From a virus, in IMG/VR virus record IMGVR_UViG_3300028883_000076, positions 1-43,163 of that record: a DNA stretch of 43,163 bases; one strand, written 5' to 3'. The first letter of the stretch is position 1, and each line of letters opens with the position of its first letter. The notes beneath the pieces were generated by a model. The model did not search any database. It was given only the letters and a program-made list of their open reading frames with translations, and was not told the origin of the DNA. A program made the position numbers and the translations under genes. Below, one piece after another: positions 21,779 through 30,657 of the stretch.

Positions 21779-22495
21779 CTACACAAACATCAACTGAAAG
21801 CCGCCCGCAACGATCAGGTTGTCGGCGCTGGCATCGATGGCCCGCAAGCGGATATCCGTCTTAGCAGGGATATAGTCAGGGAACAAAAACTGCTCCCAAT
21901 AGGACTGTGCCGAACTCACCCCGATTAACTGATGGGTTTGCCACGATCCGCCATTTTCACGGGCATCTAGCACAAAGTTAACATACCCGCCCGCCTTATT
22001 CATGACACTGGCGGACCACGCTACGATATACGCCCCGCTGTAGTCTGCCGGAACGGTATACACGCCCTGGATGCCGCGCCCGTGCCCGATGGGGATTTGA
22101 AGCTGTGTCGATGATCCGTTGACGTCCAGCGTGATAGTCCCCGCATTGACGCCGCCGGTGCCCACCGTAGCTACATACGCGCTCAGAATGCGTATGTAGT
22201 CATTGGCCGGATGCACATCAGTCGTGCCGTCCAGCGCAATGGTTTCACTCTGCAACAGCCAATCGCTGTCCAGGCCCGTCAACACAATCGTGCGCGCCCC
22301 GGTGCCTGCTGCGTCATCGGCTGCATCACTCGACACAATGTCAATGTCAGCGGCGGCCTGGACTGCTGCCGCCCACGTGTGATTGCCATACGGTGTCACG
22401 TCTTCATCGGCGCTGCTGGCATCCAGGTCGGCATTGTATCCGCGCACATACTCGTGATCGGCCACATTCGTAGACGGCCTAATCTGTACAATCAT
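21779..22495 (-). CDS. Virion structural protein, beta-rich (238 aa)
   Basis: The start at 22495 (MIVQIRPS) follows AAAGGCGG; the longer frame to 22660 runs through a G-rich hairpin. The protein is beta-rich with Ala/Asp/Thr. The second half (SETIALDGTTDV, IPIGHGRGIQGVYTVPADYSGAYI, DIRLRAIDASADNLIVAGGF) resembles structural proteins of marine siphoviruses that lie near the capsid gene. It is likely a head-surface or neck fibre component; the exact role is unknown. Confidence 0.6.
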   Translation of the reverse strand: MIVQIRPSTNVADHEYVRGYNADLDASSADEDVTPYGNHTWAAAVQAAADIDIVSSDAADDAAGTGARTIVLTGLDSDWLLQSETIALDGTTDVHPANDYIRILSAYVATVGTGGVNAGTITLDVNGSSTQLQIPIGHGRGIQGVYTVPADYSGAYIVAWSASVMNKAGGYVNFVLDARENGGSWQTHQLIGVSSAQSYWEQFLFPDYIPAKTDIRLRAIDASADNLIVAGGFQLMFV

Positions 22496-22551
22496 TTGAT
22501 CCGCCTTTCGACAGGGGGAGCGAGTCGCCCCGCCCCCTCCTGCTGTGCCCG

Positions 22552-23493
22552 TTAGGTCGTCGGGTTCGTTGACAGGAACATACCCGCGTTCGGGGCAGCC
22601 CCTGCGCCATAGATATGCGTTACCGTGTCTGCGACTCCGGTGTAACCAACGAACTGACACTCACCGGACAGGATGATGTAGTGCGTCGCCGAAGCAGTTA
22701 CGTTGAACGCATTGGTCAGGTCTTGCGCCCAGTTCACGGACATATTATGGAATAAACAATCCTTCCATGTGTTTGTGCCCGCGCCGCTCACCTTGACAGC
22801 AAACTTGCCCGCCGTTTCGGATTGCGAGGCGACTGTGCAGTCCCAAAACGAATTCTTAGAACCGCTCATGACAATCTCAGCATTTGCAGCACCGCGCGTT
22901 ATCGTGTCCAGACCGATGTAGCAGTTGCGGAAATGATTTTCCACGCCGCTTACAGTTAGGCTGTACGATGCCGCCCGCGCCGCCGGGGTTGCATGACCCA
23001 TGCCGGCAATCATGCAATTGATAAACGCATTCCGATGCCCGCTGACCGTTAACGCGCCTGAGTCAACATCTGCATCCGAAAAATTACTGATCTGCACGTT
23101 GGCGCAAATACTGCCATCGCTTGACCACGTAATCACCTCGGTCACATCGTTGTCAGCGCCCGCCACTATCCGGCATCGCTGCCCCACGCCCGGCAGCGGA
23201 CTCGAAAGCCCGATCAGGTGCGTGTAATCATTGGCCCACGTCAGCGTCTCGGTAAGCGTGTCCGCAGTCGCGCCGCCGATCATAAACACAATATCATTGT
23301 TGCCGCTGGTCGTTAGCGCATAAGCGTCTGCAATGCTAGACAGCGCGTCATCTGGCGCTTCGCCCGAATTGCCACTGTCACCGTTGGCGGGGTCAACCCA
23401 AAACACTCTGGACGAACCGCCAACCGGCAAACCAAAGGGCATCACCGGCATCCCAAAGCTCGTTACCCCGTTAGGGAAGTTGGTAAAAGACAT
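22552..23493 (-). CDS. Beta-helix virion protein (313 aa)
   Basis: After an N-terminal linker the sequence FWVDPANGDSGNSGEAP begins a right-handed parallel beta-helix: repeated short strands with Asn/Gly/Ser turns (NVQISNFSD, ALTVSGHRNAFINCMIAG, LTVSGVENHFRNCYIGL, IVMSGSKNSFWDCTV). About ten coils are visible. This pectate-lyase-like fold is common in phage surface proteins. It directly follows the capsid gene, so a head-fibre or vertex decoration is more likely than a tail spike. No catalytic residues recognised. Confidence 0.65.
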   Translation of the reverse strand: MSFTNFPNGVTSFGMPVMPFGLPVGGSSRVFWVDPANGDSGNSGEAPDDALSSIADAYALTTSGNNDIVFMIGGATADTLTETLTWANDYTHLIGLSSPLPGVGQRCRIVAGADNDVTEVITWSSDGSICANVQISNFSDADVDSGALTVSGHRNAFINCMIAGMGHATPAARAASYSLTVSGVENHFRNCYIGLDTITRGAANAEIVMSGSKNSFWDCTVASQSETAGKFAVKVSGAGTNTWKDCLFHNMSVNWAQDLTNAFNVTASATHYIILSGECQFVGYTGVADTVTHIYGAGAAPNAGMFLSTNPTT

Positions 23494-23510
23494 TTTCCCC
23501 TCCTTTGGGG

Positions 23511-24404
23511 CTAGCCAACCTCGTTACCGTACACCCAGGACCAGTGCGTCCAACCGTAGCTATAGCGCATACGGAACTCATACACGATCTCGGTGGTGGT
23601 TTCTTTAACAACGGTCGGAACCATCGTTGAGCGGTTGTACCAACGCAGGAACCGGCGCGACCGCATTGGGTCAATCAGGAACCAGTTATTGGTATCGCTC
23701 AGGTAGTCCCACATCATCCACTCGAAGCCTCGTACTGCGTTGGCGTCATTGTTAGCCGTGCCTGGTTTCGCCAGCGCCTCGAACATCTCGATAGCGTTGC
23801 TTTCCAGTTCGGTCGGGATGAGCACCAGGCGGCCATTCGCCATATACGGGTTTTCCTGGCCGTCATTCCATGCACGCATGGACGACCGCGCCGCCACAAC
23901 GTTGGCATAGGTCAACGCCGAGGTGCCAGTGTTGTCGCGCGTGGTGCCGGTGTTGTCCGGCCCTACGGGATGCGACGCATTACACAGTGATACGCTGTCA
24001 GGTCCGGTATAGCTGGAGCTAAAAGCGTTGTTGAACACCGAAGCCGCGTGAGTTTCGCGACGCTGCGCCGCGCTCACACCCACCGAATTGAACGACTCCT
24101 GAATAAGCCCGGTCTCGTCGTCTTCGATGTGTTTTTTCTTGAGCGGCCACGCCAGGGTATACTCCTTGTGCGTGAAGGTGGTCGGATAGCCGCGATCCAG
24201 GTCAGCCGATGCGGTTTCCCCGTCCTGTTCGTATTTCTCCCACAACTCAACAGGAATGCCGCCCACGCCCAGCGCGTACTCATTCGCCTTGTTACTCTGA
24301 CGCACGTCAAACAGCGACGGAATCAGCGACGGGACCATATCCAGCCCCTCAAGGAAGTATTCGTACACGACAGGCTGATAATCCTTTGCCCAATTAACAG
24401 ACAT
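23511..24404 (-). CDS. Major capsid protein, Mu gpT-like (297 aa)
   Basis: Encodes the shell protein with an HK97 fold of the Mu gpT-like type: VPSLIPSLFDVRQSNKANEY near the N-terminus, YTLAWPLKKKHIEDDETG, ARSSMRAWNDGQENPYM, LVLIPTELESNAIEMFEA and a closing WFLIDPMRSRRFLRW. Length fits the family (about 300 residues). It follows the scaffold and a small decoration-like gene, the usual order. No N-terminal delta domain is present, consistent with a separate scaffold protein. Confidence 0.85.
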   Translation of the reverse strand: MSVNWAKDYQPVVYEYFLEGLDMVPSLIPSLFDVRQSNKANEYALGVGGIPVELWEKYEQDGETASADLDRGYPTTFTHKEYTLAWPLKKKHIEDDETGLIQESFNSVGVSAAQRRETHAASVFNNAFSSSYTGPDSVSLCNASHPVGPDNTGTTRDNTGTSALTYANVVAARSSMRAWNDGQENPYMANGRLVLIPTELESNAIEMFEALAKPGTANNDANAVRGFEWMMWDYLSDTNNWFLIDPMRSRRFLRWYNRSTMVPTVVKETTTEIVYEFRMRYSYGWTHWSWVYGNEVG

Positions 24405-24416
24405 TGTTCAGCCCCC

Positions 24417-24848
24417 TTAGCTCGTGGCTTCGCCGCGTGCGCGGATAGCCGAACGGACATAAGTCACTTCGTCAGCAGCCGAATTAGACACGACCACCAG
24501 GTCAGTGTCCCCATCAGCCCCGACAGTTTGAGCGCCAGTCGTGCCGGTAATGTCGAGCAGAGCGCCCTCATTCCGTGCATTGGCATCATAGACGGCATAA
24601 ACGGCCATACCGTTCATGTCCCAGATAACGTCGATGGTGGTGGTGCTGTCCGTGCCGGATTTCGTTTCATTGGCAACGCCGATCAAGCCGGTATCGCCGC
24701 CGGTAGCGAACAGGTCCACTTCGCCCGACTCAAGGTTTAACATATCGCCTTTGGTCAGGGTTTCGGTATCCTTGAACGTGTAGGTACGGATCACAGGGTC
24801 TTTACGCCCGTTGATGTACCCTACAAAGTGGAAACCGTAAGTTTGCAT
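24417..24848 (-). CDS. Head decoration-like protein (143 aa)
   Basis: Start at 24848 (MQTYGFHF) behind AGGAGGTAAGTAAA; the open frame to 24935 is inside the scaffold gene. A small beta-rich protein (TKGDMLNLESGEVDLFATGG, then GLIGVANETKSG and MAVYAVYDANA) lies between scaffold and capsid genes, where decoration or stabilising proteins are usually found. The KGDML...G.VD.A..G pattern suits DUF2190-type capsid decoration proteins. Confidence 0.65.
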   Translation of the reverse strand: MQTYGFHFVGYINGRKDPVIRTYTFKDTETLTKGDMLNLESGEVDLFATGGDTGLIGVANETKSGTDSTTTIDVIWDMNGMAVYAVYDANARNEGALLDITGTTGAQTVGADGDTDLVVVSNSAADEVTYVRSAIRARGEATS

Positions 24849-24849
24849 T

Positions 24850-25410
24850 TTACTTACCTCCTGATAGCAGTCCCAGCAACTCGGCATAGCGTTCGTGATC
24901 CATGCCGACTTTATCAGCCGCTTGGCGCTGCTCAATGGTCAAGTTAACGGTCTTGAGGCTGTCGCCTCGTGCGCCTGCGTCCATATCGGGCGCAGCGGGC
25001 CGCGTGAGTTTTTCCTCATTGGCATCCAGCCAGGCCAGGGTCTTTCGCGGATCACCGTAGTCAGGCACCAACGTGCGCTGATCTTCCGGCAGTCGCTCAA
25101 TCCGGGCCTTGACTGTGGCGTCCAGCGCCGCGCGCATTTCGTCAACCTGCGCCTTGTACGGCTCAAGGTCGGCCAGTTGCGCGGCCCGCTGTTCGGCCAA
25201 TTCTTTCCACTGCTCTTGTTCCTTTAACCGCTGCTCGTCGGCTTGCTTTTGTTCCTGCTCCAGCTTCGCCAGCCGAGCCTCAAGAGCTTTGCGCGTTTCG
25301 TTCACTTCATTGAAGCGCGACTGTGGGATCATGTGCTCACGCGCGGTATTTTGCGGCTTCGCAGCCGGATCGGGCTTGTTCAGCCCGTCGATGTTGGTTT
25401 CGTCAGCCAT
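24850..25410 (-). CDS. Scaffolding protein (186 aa)
   Basis: Highly charged, helical protein: MIPQSRFNEVNETRKALEARL begins a long coiled coil (about 25-100) with many Glu, Gln and Lys. A middle LVPDYGDPRKTLAWLDANEEKL and a short C-terminal helix-turn follow. Charge, size and position directly ahead of the decoration and capsid genes are those of internal scaffolds of the gp20 type, which are expelled or degraded on maturation. No protease is encoded nearby. Confidence 0.82.
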   Translation of the reverse strand: MADETNIDGLNKPDPAAKPQNTAREHMIPQSRFNEVNETRKALEARLAKLEQEQKQADEQRLKEQEQWKELAEQRAAQLADLEPYKAQVDEMRAALDATVKARIERLPEDQRTLVPDYGDPRKTLAWLDANEEKLTRPAAPDMDAGARGDSLKTVNLTIEQRQAADKVGMDHERYAELLGLLSGGK

Positions 25411-25455
25411 CGCTAGCTCCTTGTGTATCCGTGTTTTTCGTGCAACGCCACGAGT

Positions 25456-25824
25456 CTACTGTCGTAATTTGCCGGCGATGTACACCACCGGCTTCCATGC
25501 CTTGCCGTTATATTCCGCCCACACGACAAATGAGCGCCACTCAAACAATTTGCGCCGATAGCCCTTAACCGGGCTGTCCGGCAGTAGCGCCAGCAGGCCG
25601 GAAGCAATGCTAATCGTCTCGCCACGCCGTAACAGTTTGCGCATAGACTGGATGTCAATCTGAAGCGCATCCACCACGCTGGTCTCGTTGTCGTCAGGCA
25701 GCGGAATCTCGACCACTTCCGGCTTCGCCGGTTTCTCGTCGTCTTCGCTCACCACGACTTCAACGTCTTCAGTCGGTTCGCTGTCCATTTCTGGCGCATC
25801 AACGACTTTTCGCTTATTTGCCAT
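25456..25824 (-). CDS. Hypothetical head-region protein (122 aa)
   Basis: Overlaps the MuF-like gene by 11 nt. The N-terminal half is very acidic and Pro-rich, likely disordered. The C-terminal half (about 55-122) is basic with aromatic strands (FEWRSFVVWAEYNGKAWKPVVYI). Such acidic-then-basic proteins occur next to scaffolds and could be an assembly factor. I do not recognise the family. Confidence 0.6.
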   Translation of the reverse strand: MANKRKVVDAPEMDSEPTEDVEVVVSEDDEKPAKPEVVEIPLPDDNETSVVDALQIDIQSMRKLLRRGETISIASGLLALLPDSPVKGYRRKLFEWRSFVVWAEYNGKAWKPVVYIAGKLRQ

Positions 25825-26860
25825 TGCTGTAATACTCCTTCGCTGCCCCGCCCAATATTCCCTTCAGGCTGGCCTCACCTATCATCCGCCCAAACACATC
25901 GTCCTGGTATTCGCGCGGAAAATCCTTAAACGTGATTGCGCCAGCCTGGTACGCTTCGTATTTTGCTGGCCCCATATACGCCCGCTGAATGTCCTCTGGC
26001 AGGGCGTCGAACTGATCAGGCCCCGGTACAACATTCGGCGCCGCACGACCCCGTACCTTTGTTACGCTGATGCAGCGTCCGTTGTGGTGGTCGTCGATCC
26101 GTGCCTCAAGCGGTAAAATCTCGCCATGCTGCGCCCAGCACGCCATACACGTCCGATTGTCTAGTGTGGCGATCCTGAGCTGGTATTCCAGAATGTCAGC
26201 ATTTGCCACACGATGCAGCCGCTGCGCTTCCCTCGATGATGTCAGATACAACGTGCGCATCATCTGGTTGGCATAGTGCGCGGGCAGGCCCTCGACGGCT
26301 TCTGCTATCATCTTCGCCATTGCGCTAGGTCCAATGCCCTCAGCGATCATGCGAATAGCCATCTGCCGTATTTGCTCAGTAACGCTCGATTGATAAAGCG
26401 CCAACTTCGCCGCCCATGCGTCCGACTGGACAAAGTTCACCAGCCGCGCCACTGCTTCGGGATCGGGACTGTTCCATGTCACCCCGATTAAGCCAAGCTG
26501 CTGATCGGTTAATCCGGGCAGTGCTGTCTGGCGTACAATCTGACCTGCCGTTCCAACGCCATTGAACTGCGCCCGAACTGCCGCACTATCAACCAGCGCC
26601 CGATTAGCCCGCTGCACTTCATCCAGATCGACCAGCAGCGCGCGCAAAACCGGGTTGTCTGCCCGTAATGGAAGGCCAGCCGCCGCAAGTCGCGCCGCTT
26701 CTGCCTCAAGTTCTCGCAATCGCTGCGCAATCACGCCGCCGGTCGAATTGGCGGCGATGGCGTTCAGCGAAGCACGCGCGGCCTGCTCATATCCGCGATC
26801 TAACAACGCGCGGATGAGGTCGCTAATCGTGCCCCGCCGTCCACCAGCCCCGGTCGTCAT
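25814..26860 (-). CDS. Minor head protein, MuF-like (348 aa)
   Basis: The C-terminal half contains the phage head morphogenesis (Mu gpF / SPP1 gp7) signature: LYLTSSREAQRLHRVAN, then LRIATLDNRTCMACWAQHG and DDHHNGRCISV, where the C-X2-C ... HH..C arrangement is conserved. The N-terminal half is helical and Ala-rich. Such proteins bind the portal and are packaged in few copies; some are injected. It follows the portal and one small gene. No toxin domain is fused at the C-terminus. Confidence 0.88.
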   Translation of the reverse strand: MTTGAGGRRGTISDLIRALLDRGYEQAARASLNAIAANSTGGVIAQRLRELEAEAARLAAAGLPLRADNPVLRALLVDLDEVQRANRALVDSAAVRAQFNGVGTAGQIVRQTALPGLTDQQLGLIGVTWNSPDPEAVARLVNFVQSDAWAAKLALYQSSVTEQIRQMAIRMIAEGIGPSAMAKMIAEAVEGLPAHYANQMMRTLYLTSSREAQRLHRVANADILEYQLRIATLDNRTCMACWAQHGEILPLEARIDDHHNGRCISVTKVRGRAAPNVVPGPDQFDALPEDIQRAYMGPAKYEAYQAGAITFKDFPREYQDDVFGRMIGEASLKGILGGAAKEYYSNGK

Positions 26861-26863
26861 GCG

Positions 26864-27286
26864 CTATGCGACAATCTGCACGCCGCTGACAACAAACTTT
26901 ACCTCTAGCGAGGTGGCCGCCTTCGCCACGCCCACGATGGTTAGGTAGTCATCTTCGGCCAGATCAGCCGCCGGGCAAATTTTCCCCGCTGCCGACAATA
27001 CATACACACCAGCATCACCCGCTGCCGACAGCGACAGGTTGTCGCACGTCAGCGTGCCGCCAGTGAGGATGGCAATCTGCTGATCTTCGCTACCAGCGCC
27101 CAGCGCAATCCCCGCCGCCGCGTCGCTGCTGCTATCAGTGCAGTCGGCGATATACCACTCATTGTCGCTGCTACTTTGGTACAACACCATCCCCTGCGTA
27201 ACACTATCCTCGCCCAGCGTGCCCAACTGCACAGCGGCCCCGCTGCCCGCCACAACACTCGCTGCCGTAAAGCTCACATCTGCCAT
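26864..27286 (-). CDS. Beta-rich head protein, decoration-like (140 aa)
   Basis: A Ser/Ala/Gly-rich protein of short strands (SVTQGMVLYQSSSDNEWYIA, AAAGIALGAGSED, DAGVYVLSAAGKI, YLTIVGVAKA) between the portal and MuF-like genes. The pattern of G..LGaG...Q and a final V..S...V suits a small beta barrel that decorates capsids or caps tail fibres. It is unusual for the place between portal and MuF genes. Function is inferred from composition only. Confidence 0.6.
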   Translation of the reverse strand: MADVSFTAASVVAGSGAAVQLGTLGEDSVTQGMVLYQSSSDNEWYIADCTDSSSDAAAGIALGAGSEDQQIAILTGGTLTCDNLSLSAAGDAGVYVLSAAGKICPAADLAEDDYLTIVGVAKAATSLEVKFVVSGVQIVA

Positions 27287-27297
27287 TGCTATGCCTC

Positions 27298-28761
27298 CTA
27301 TGCCGCCGGGATTTCTACCGGAGCGGCAAAGTTCTCAAAATTCGGTTGATTGTTAAGCCCGGTCAACATGCCCAGGCGGTTAACCATTCCTGCGTTTTTT
27401 TCATCAATGAGCGCCTGTATTTTCTTCTCGTCCCATTCAAATACCGGGGCCATCTGGCGCAGCGCCTCTTCAACAAAGCCCATTTCGGCCAACACCTGCG
27501 CATTGGCGATCACTTCCGTGTCGTTGCGCACTTCGCCCGGCTTCCATATGCAATTGACCGTGCCCAACTCTGGCGGCGTGCTGCCAAATGCTGCCTGAAC
27601 GCGCCACGCCAGTTTAATTACATCTTCCCAGCAGTTGCCCGCCTTTACCTGAAACCGCTGTACTTTCCCCAATAGCCCGATCTCGCGCTGCTTGAGCGCC
27701 TCCCCACTGCTGGCGCTGCTGCCCATAAACTCCGGCGCGGGCGTGCGCGTGATCTTGCCCATTTCCGCCGTCAGCCATTCGGCCTGTTGAATGTAGGGCA
27801 CAATCTCGCCCTGCTCCATCATGCCGATGTCGATCTTCTCATCGGAGTTAAGCGGACGGTCTTTGCTAATTTTTATCCACATGCCCGGCGCGATCTTGGG
27901 AGGTGGGTCCCATCCCACCGCAAACCGAAGACCAAAGCCCGTCATTTCCGCCGTAGCCACCATGCTAGTCAGCGTTCGGTTTAGCGCGTTTTGCAGCGGG
28001 ATGGCGTTCTCTATCTCGCTCAGTCCATGCGGGCTGTACGTGCTGCCCCGGTTGGGGAAGTGGATCACGGGCATCCCAATCGGGCCATTGCGCCACGTCC
28101 AGGGGAACCGTCCGGTATCGCCGTCTTCGACAGGCCGTAAGCCGCCCCCGTGCATCCCCACGTACTTCTCGACGTGATCCGGGTAGTACACATTCACGCG
28201 GGTTGTATCCCCGATGCGCTCCTGCGTCTCCTGCCATATTTTGATAGCGATCAACACTTCCCCGGTTGGTGACGGCACGAACATCATGCCCGAAACGCCA
28301 TCATACGCTGGTTCGTGCGTCAGTTTTACCCGGCGTTCGGTTTCATCCCACGACGCCATCACAAACGTACTGCCATCACGCAATGCCGCCTCGTGTACGT
28401 TGGCTTGCATTCCGTCGAGCCGGTTCGCTGTCAGCAGTTCGGTAATCCACTGATTAGCTGCGTCGCTGTCGGCGTCGATGTGGTCAACGACCAACCGATC
28501 CGCTTCGGTCTGGATGATGATGTCCATGTAATTGTCATTGAAGCGATCAAGCGTCGATGACGTAGACGATCTGACCCGCAGCAGTGCGGCCATTTCTGTG
28601 GTCAGTTCTGCGTCGTGATCGCCTTCAGCGTAACGACGAAAGAGCGCCACCTTATCAGCCATCATGCGCTGGTCTTCGGCCCACGCATCAAGCGACATGC
28701 GCCAGTTTAGCGCCTGTGCCTCAGATGTCTGCAATGTGGATTTGACCAATGCAAAGCTCAT
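27298..28761 (-). CDS. Portal protein, SPP1 gp6-like (487 aa)
   Basis: Start at 28761 in an ATGA overlap with the terminase gene; the longer frame to 28824 is inside the terminase. The protein shows the usual portal order: N-terminal helices, a central wing with VIHFPNRGSTYSPHGLSEIE (the NR...G.SEi pattern), LQNALNRTLTSMVATAEMTG, and a long C-terminal stem and crown helix (about 380-480). Length fits the SPP1/Gp6 family. It forms the 12-subunit DNA entry ring and docks the terminase. Confidence 0.88.
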   Translation of the reverse strand: MSFALVKSTLQTSEAQALNWRMSLDAWAEDQRMMADKVALFRRYAEGDHDAELTTEMAALLRVRSSTSSTLDRFNDNYMDIIIQTEADRLVVDHIDADSDAANQWITELLTANRLDGMQANVHEAALRDGSTFVMASWDETERRVKLTHEPAYDGVSGMMFVPSPTGEVLIAIKIWQETQERIGDTTRVNVYYPDHVEKYVGMHGGGLRPVEDGDTGRFPWTWRNGPIGMPVIHFPNRGSTYSPHGLSEIENAIPLQNALNRTLTSMVATAEMTGFGLRFAVGWDPPPKIAPGMWIKISKDRPLNSDEKIDIGMMEQGEIVPYIQQAEWLTAEMGKITRTPAPEFMGSSASSGEALKQREIGLLGKVQRFQVKAGNCWEDVIKLAWRVQAAFGSTPPELGTVNCIWKPGEVRNDTEVIANAQVLAEMGFVEEALRQMAPVFEWDEKKIQALIDEKNAGMVNRLGMLTGLNNQPNFENFAAPVEIPAA

Positions 28762-29957
28762 GCGTACCTGCTCGTGTCTACTGATAACGTGCGATGCTGA
28801 AGCATCAACTCGGTTAATCCCCACACCAGCGCGTCTAGCCGGTCAGGGCTTGGTTCACCTGGAACCCAGGAGCACATCTGATCCTCTAATTCGGGCAATA
28901 TCCCCTTGTGATATATGCGCCCCTGTTCGTAAAGCGCCGCAATCGGTTCAGCTCGCGTATACTTGCCCCGCGCCGCATGAACACCCTTATAGCTCAATGT
29001 GGGGTTCACGGTGCGCAAAACGCGCTCTACCAAATCGCCGCCGTTGTTGACCTCAGCCACCACGCGATCCGCCCGATGCAGCACATACGCCCGATCCACT
29101 TTGCGCGCCCACGTATCCGGCGAAAAGCGGCCCGATACATCGTCTATCACATACCCGTTACCGTCCGACCCTAGCCCAGCGATAACAATCCCGGTTTCGT
29201 CGCTCTCTTCGGTTGCGGTGACGGCGGGATCGACTGCCACAATAACCCGTGATAAATACGGCACGTCTTGCACCCGCGCTGTATCGAGTAACGCGCGAGT
29301 CCACAATGCTCCCGGCACATCGTCGAGGATTTCGGCCAAATATTCCTGTCTAAACAGCCGATCACTCTGGACGGCGCGCGCTGTTTCGATTTCTGCCGGG
29401 TCGAGATAGGGATTGTCCACGCTCCTGAACTGGAACGCGGCCCATTCGCCGTCCTGTTTGCCACTGGCATATTTGAATACATCGGCAAACCAATTACCCC
29501 CCTTTGGCGTGCTGATAAACAGCGCGCGCCCTCGCCGATCCGACAGCGCCGGTCGTATGGCATCAGTCCACACTTCCGATTTCATATACGCGCATTCGTC
29601 GAGCACAGCCAGGTCAAGCCCTTCACCGCGCAACGCATCCGGGTCGTGTCCACTGCGAACCTGAATGCTTCCCCCGCCCGGTAACGTCACAATGCGATCC
29701 GCGCGGTTGACCTGCGAGCCGGGAATTTGCGCCGCTAGCTGCTGAATGAGCCGCCAGCCAACGCGCGTCATTGGATACGTTGGCGCAATCCACCACACAC
29801 GCCCGCCGCGCAATGCCGTATTGTAACAAAGCGCCACGCCTAGAAACGTCTTTCCCCAGCGTCGCCCCGTGACAAGAACAACAAAGCGCGCCGTACACGC
29901 TAGCACCTCGTGTTGTGCCCTGTGCAACGCGGGCATTGTGATCTGACTAATCGTCAT
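28758..29957 (-). CDS. terL: Terminase large subunit
   Basis: ATPase and nuclease that packages DNA into the prohead. In numbering from ATG 29960: Walker A TGRRWGKT (31-38), Walker B LAVLDE (118-122), then a C-terminal RNase H-like nuclease with D244 (VAVDPAV), E303 (VVAEVNNGGD) and D376 (SPDRLDALVW). All catalytic residues are intact. Length of about 400 is short-normal for the family. A second ATG at 29957 is equally possible. It overlaps terS by 11-14 nt, and the portal follows by ATGA overlap. Confidence 0.93.
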   Translation of the reverse strand: MTISQITMPALHRAQHEVLACTARFVVLVTGRRWGKTFLGVALCYNTALRGGRVWWIAPTYPMTRVGWRLIQQLAAQIPGSQVNRADRIVTLPGGGSIQVRSGHDPDALRGEGLDLAVLDECAYMKSEVWTDAIRPALSDRRGRALFISTPKGGNWFADVFKYASGKQDGEWAAFQFRSVDNPYLDPAEIETARAVQSDRLFRQEYLAEILDDVPGALWTRALLDTARVQDVPYLSRVIVAVDPAVTATEESDETGIVIAGLGSDGNGYVIDDVSGRFSPDTWARKVDRAYVLHRADRVVAEVNNGGDLVERVLRTVNPTLSYKGVHAARGKYTRAEPIAALYEQGRIYHKGILPELEDQMCSWVPGEPSPDRLDALVWGLTELMLQHRTLSVDTSRYA

Positions 29958-30396
29958 CATCGCTCAGCTTCGGCGCATCAGGCCATTGCAGAACAATCGC
30001 GCCGCCGTCTCTGCCGCTGACCTCGTGCTGTGCGCGCTGGATCGCCTTGCCCAGTTCCCACTCGATAATATCGGTAGCAACTTTGTCGCGCAGCTTAGCA
30101 TCTTTGGACTCCAGTAGATCGAGCTTGACCTGCATGGCCTTCAATAGCGCCTGTTTTCTGACCGAAAGCGCCGCGCGGTGCATATCCTCACGAGCCAACA
30201 AAAGCGCCGCATCAACATGATCCGGCCAGGCATAAACGGTATTTGGCTTTAACCCCACATCACGCGCAGCATCGGCCTTGCTAAATGATGGGTTGTCCAG
30301 CATAGCGGTCACAAAACGCCATTGGCTATCCGTAAGCAAGGCAAACGGATCGGCCAAAATAGTTGATTTTTCTTGCTGCGTTTCGTTTATCGCCAT
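29947..30396 (-). CDS. terS: Terminase small subunit
   Basis: 149-residue protein directly upstream of terL. Residues about 20-60 (DSQWRFVTAMLDNPSFSKADAARDVGL, then KPNTVYAW) are a helix-turn-helix typical of DNA-recognising small terminases (T.kQ..Fv..mL.....A..aG). A helical oligomerisation region follows and the C-terminus is acidic (SDDDD). It would recognise the packaging site and deliver terL. The structured region 30397-30657 upstream is a good place for that site. Confidence 0.85.
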   Translation of the reverse strand: MAINETQQEKSTILADPFALLTDSQWRFVTAMLDNPSFSKADAARDVGLKPNTVYAWPDHVDAALLLAREDMHRAALSVRKQALLKAMQVKLDLLESKDAKLRDKVATDIIEWELGKAIQRAQHEVSGRDGGAIVLQWPDAPKLSDDDD

Positions 30397-30451
30397 TGGT
30401 CGCTTTTGGTCTGCAAACGGTCGAAAACTGTCCGGCGTTATCCCCCGCCCC

Positions 30452-30487
30452 GCTGGTCGGCCTCGCCATGTTTCCGCGCCGACCAGC
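30452..30487. other. 10-bp inverted repeat upstream of terS
   Basis: GCTGGTCGGC (30452-30461) and GCCGACCAGC (30478-30487) form a perfect 10-bp inverted repeat with a 16-nt loop in the 261-bp gap before terS. It could be an RNA leader hairpin or part of a packaging site. Phage pac sites often lie in or near terS. Confidence 0.55.
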
Positions 30488-30503
30488 CCAGGGAGGAGTT
30501 ACC

Positions 30504-30641
30504 ATGAGTGCAGCCAACTGCACTGCGCGTAATGCCCCGGCGGTTGCTCCGGTGTGTATCGCGCGTCGGGGCGAATACGACGCTAGCCCGTCCGCCGGAT
30601 GCGAAAGGGCTAGCTATAGTATATCATACAATTGTGTCTAG
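30504..30641 (+). CDS. Possible plus-strand mini-ORF (45 aa)
   Basis: The only plausible plus-strand frame inside the late block. GGGAGGAGTTACC gives an ideal ribosome site before ATG 30504. The product begins MSAANCTARNAPAVAPV, has four cysteines and no recognisable domain. It has no visible plus promoter, and its start lies beside the palindrome at 30508-30523, so the apparent ribosome site may be chance. Low confidence. Confidence 0.25.
   Translation: MSAANCTARNAPAVAPVCIARRGEYDASPSAGCERASYSISYNCV
30508..30523. promoter_or_regulatory. GTGCAG-CCAA-CTGCAC palindrome
   Basis: Perfect 6-bp arms around CCAA in the gap before terS. An almost identical site, GTGCAG-TCAA-CTGCAC, lies at 40307-40322 upstream of the primase gene. 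The two share 15 of 16 bases. A regulator or terminase site is possible. Confidence 0.4.
30618..30626 (-). promoter_or_regulatory. Candidate late promoter, extended -10
   Basis: On the minus strand TG-A-TATACT (30626-30618) is an extended -10 element in an AT-rich island of about 40 bp. I see no good -35, as is common for extended -10 promoters. Transcription would start near 30611 and read terS, terL and the head genes. It is the best promoter-like sequence between the replication and packaging genes. Confidence 0.45.
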
Positions 30642-30657
30642 TTTTGTGGTTTTGGTG

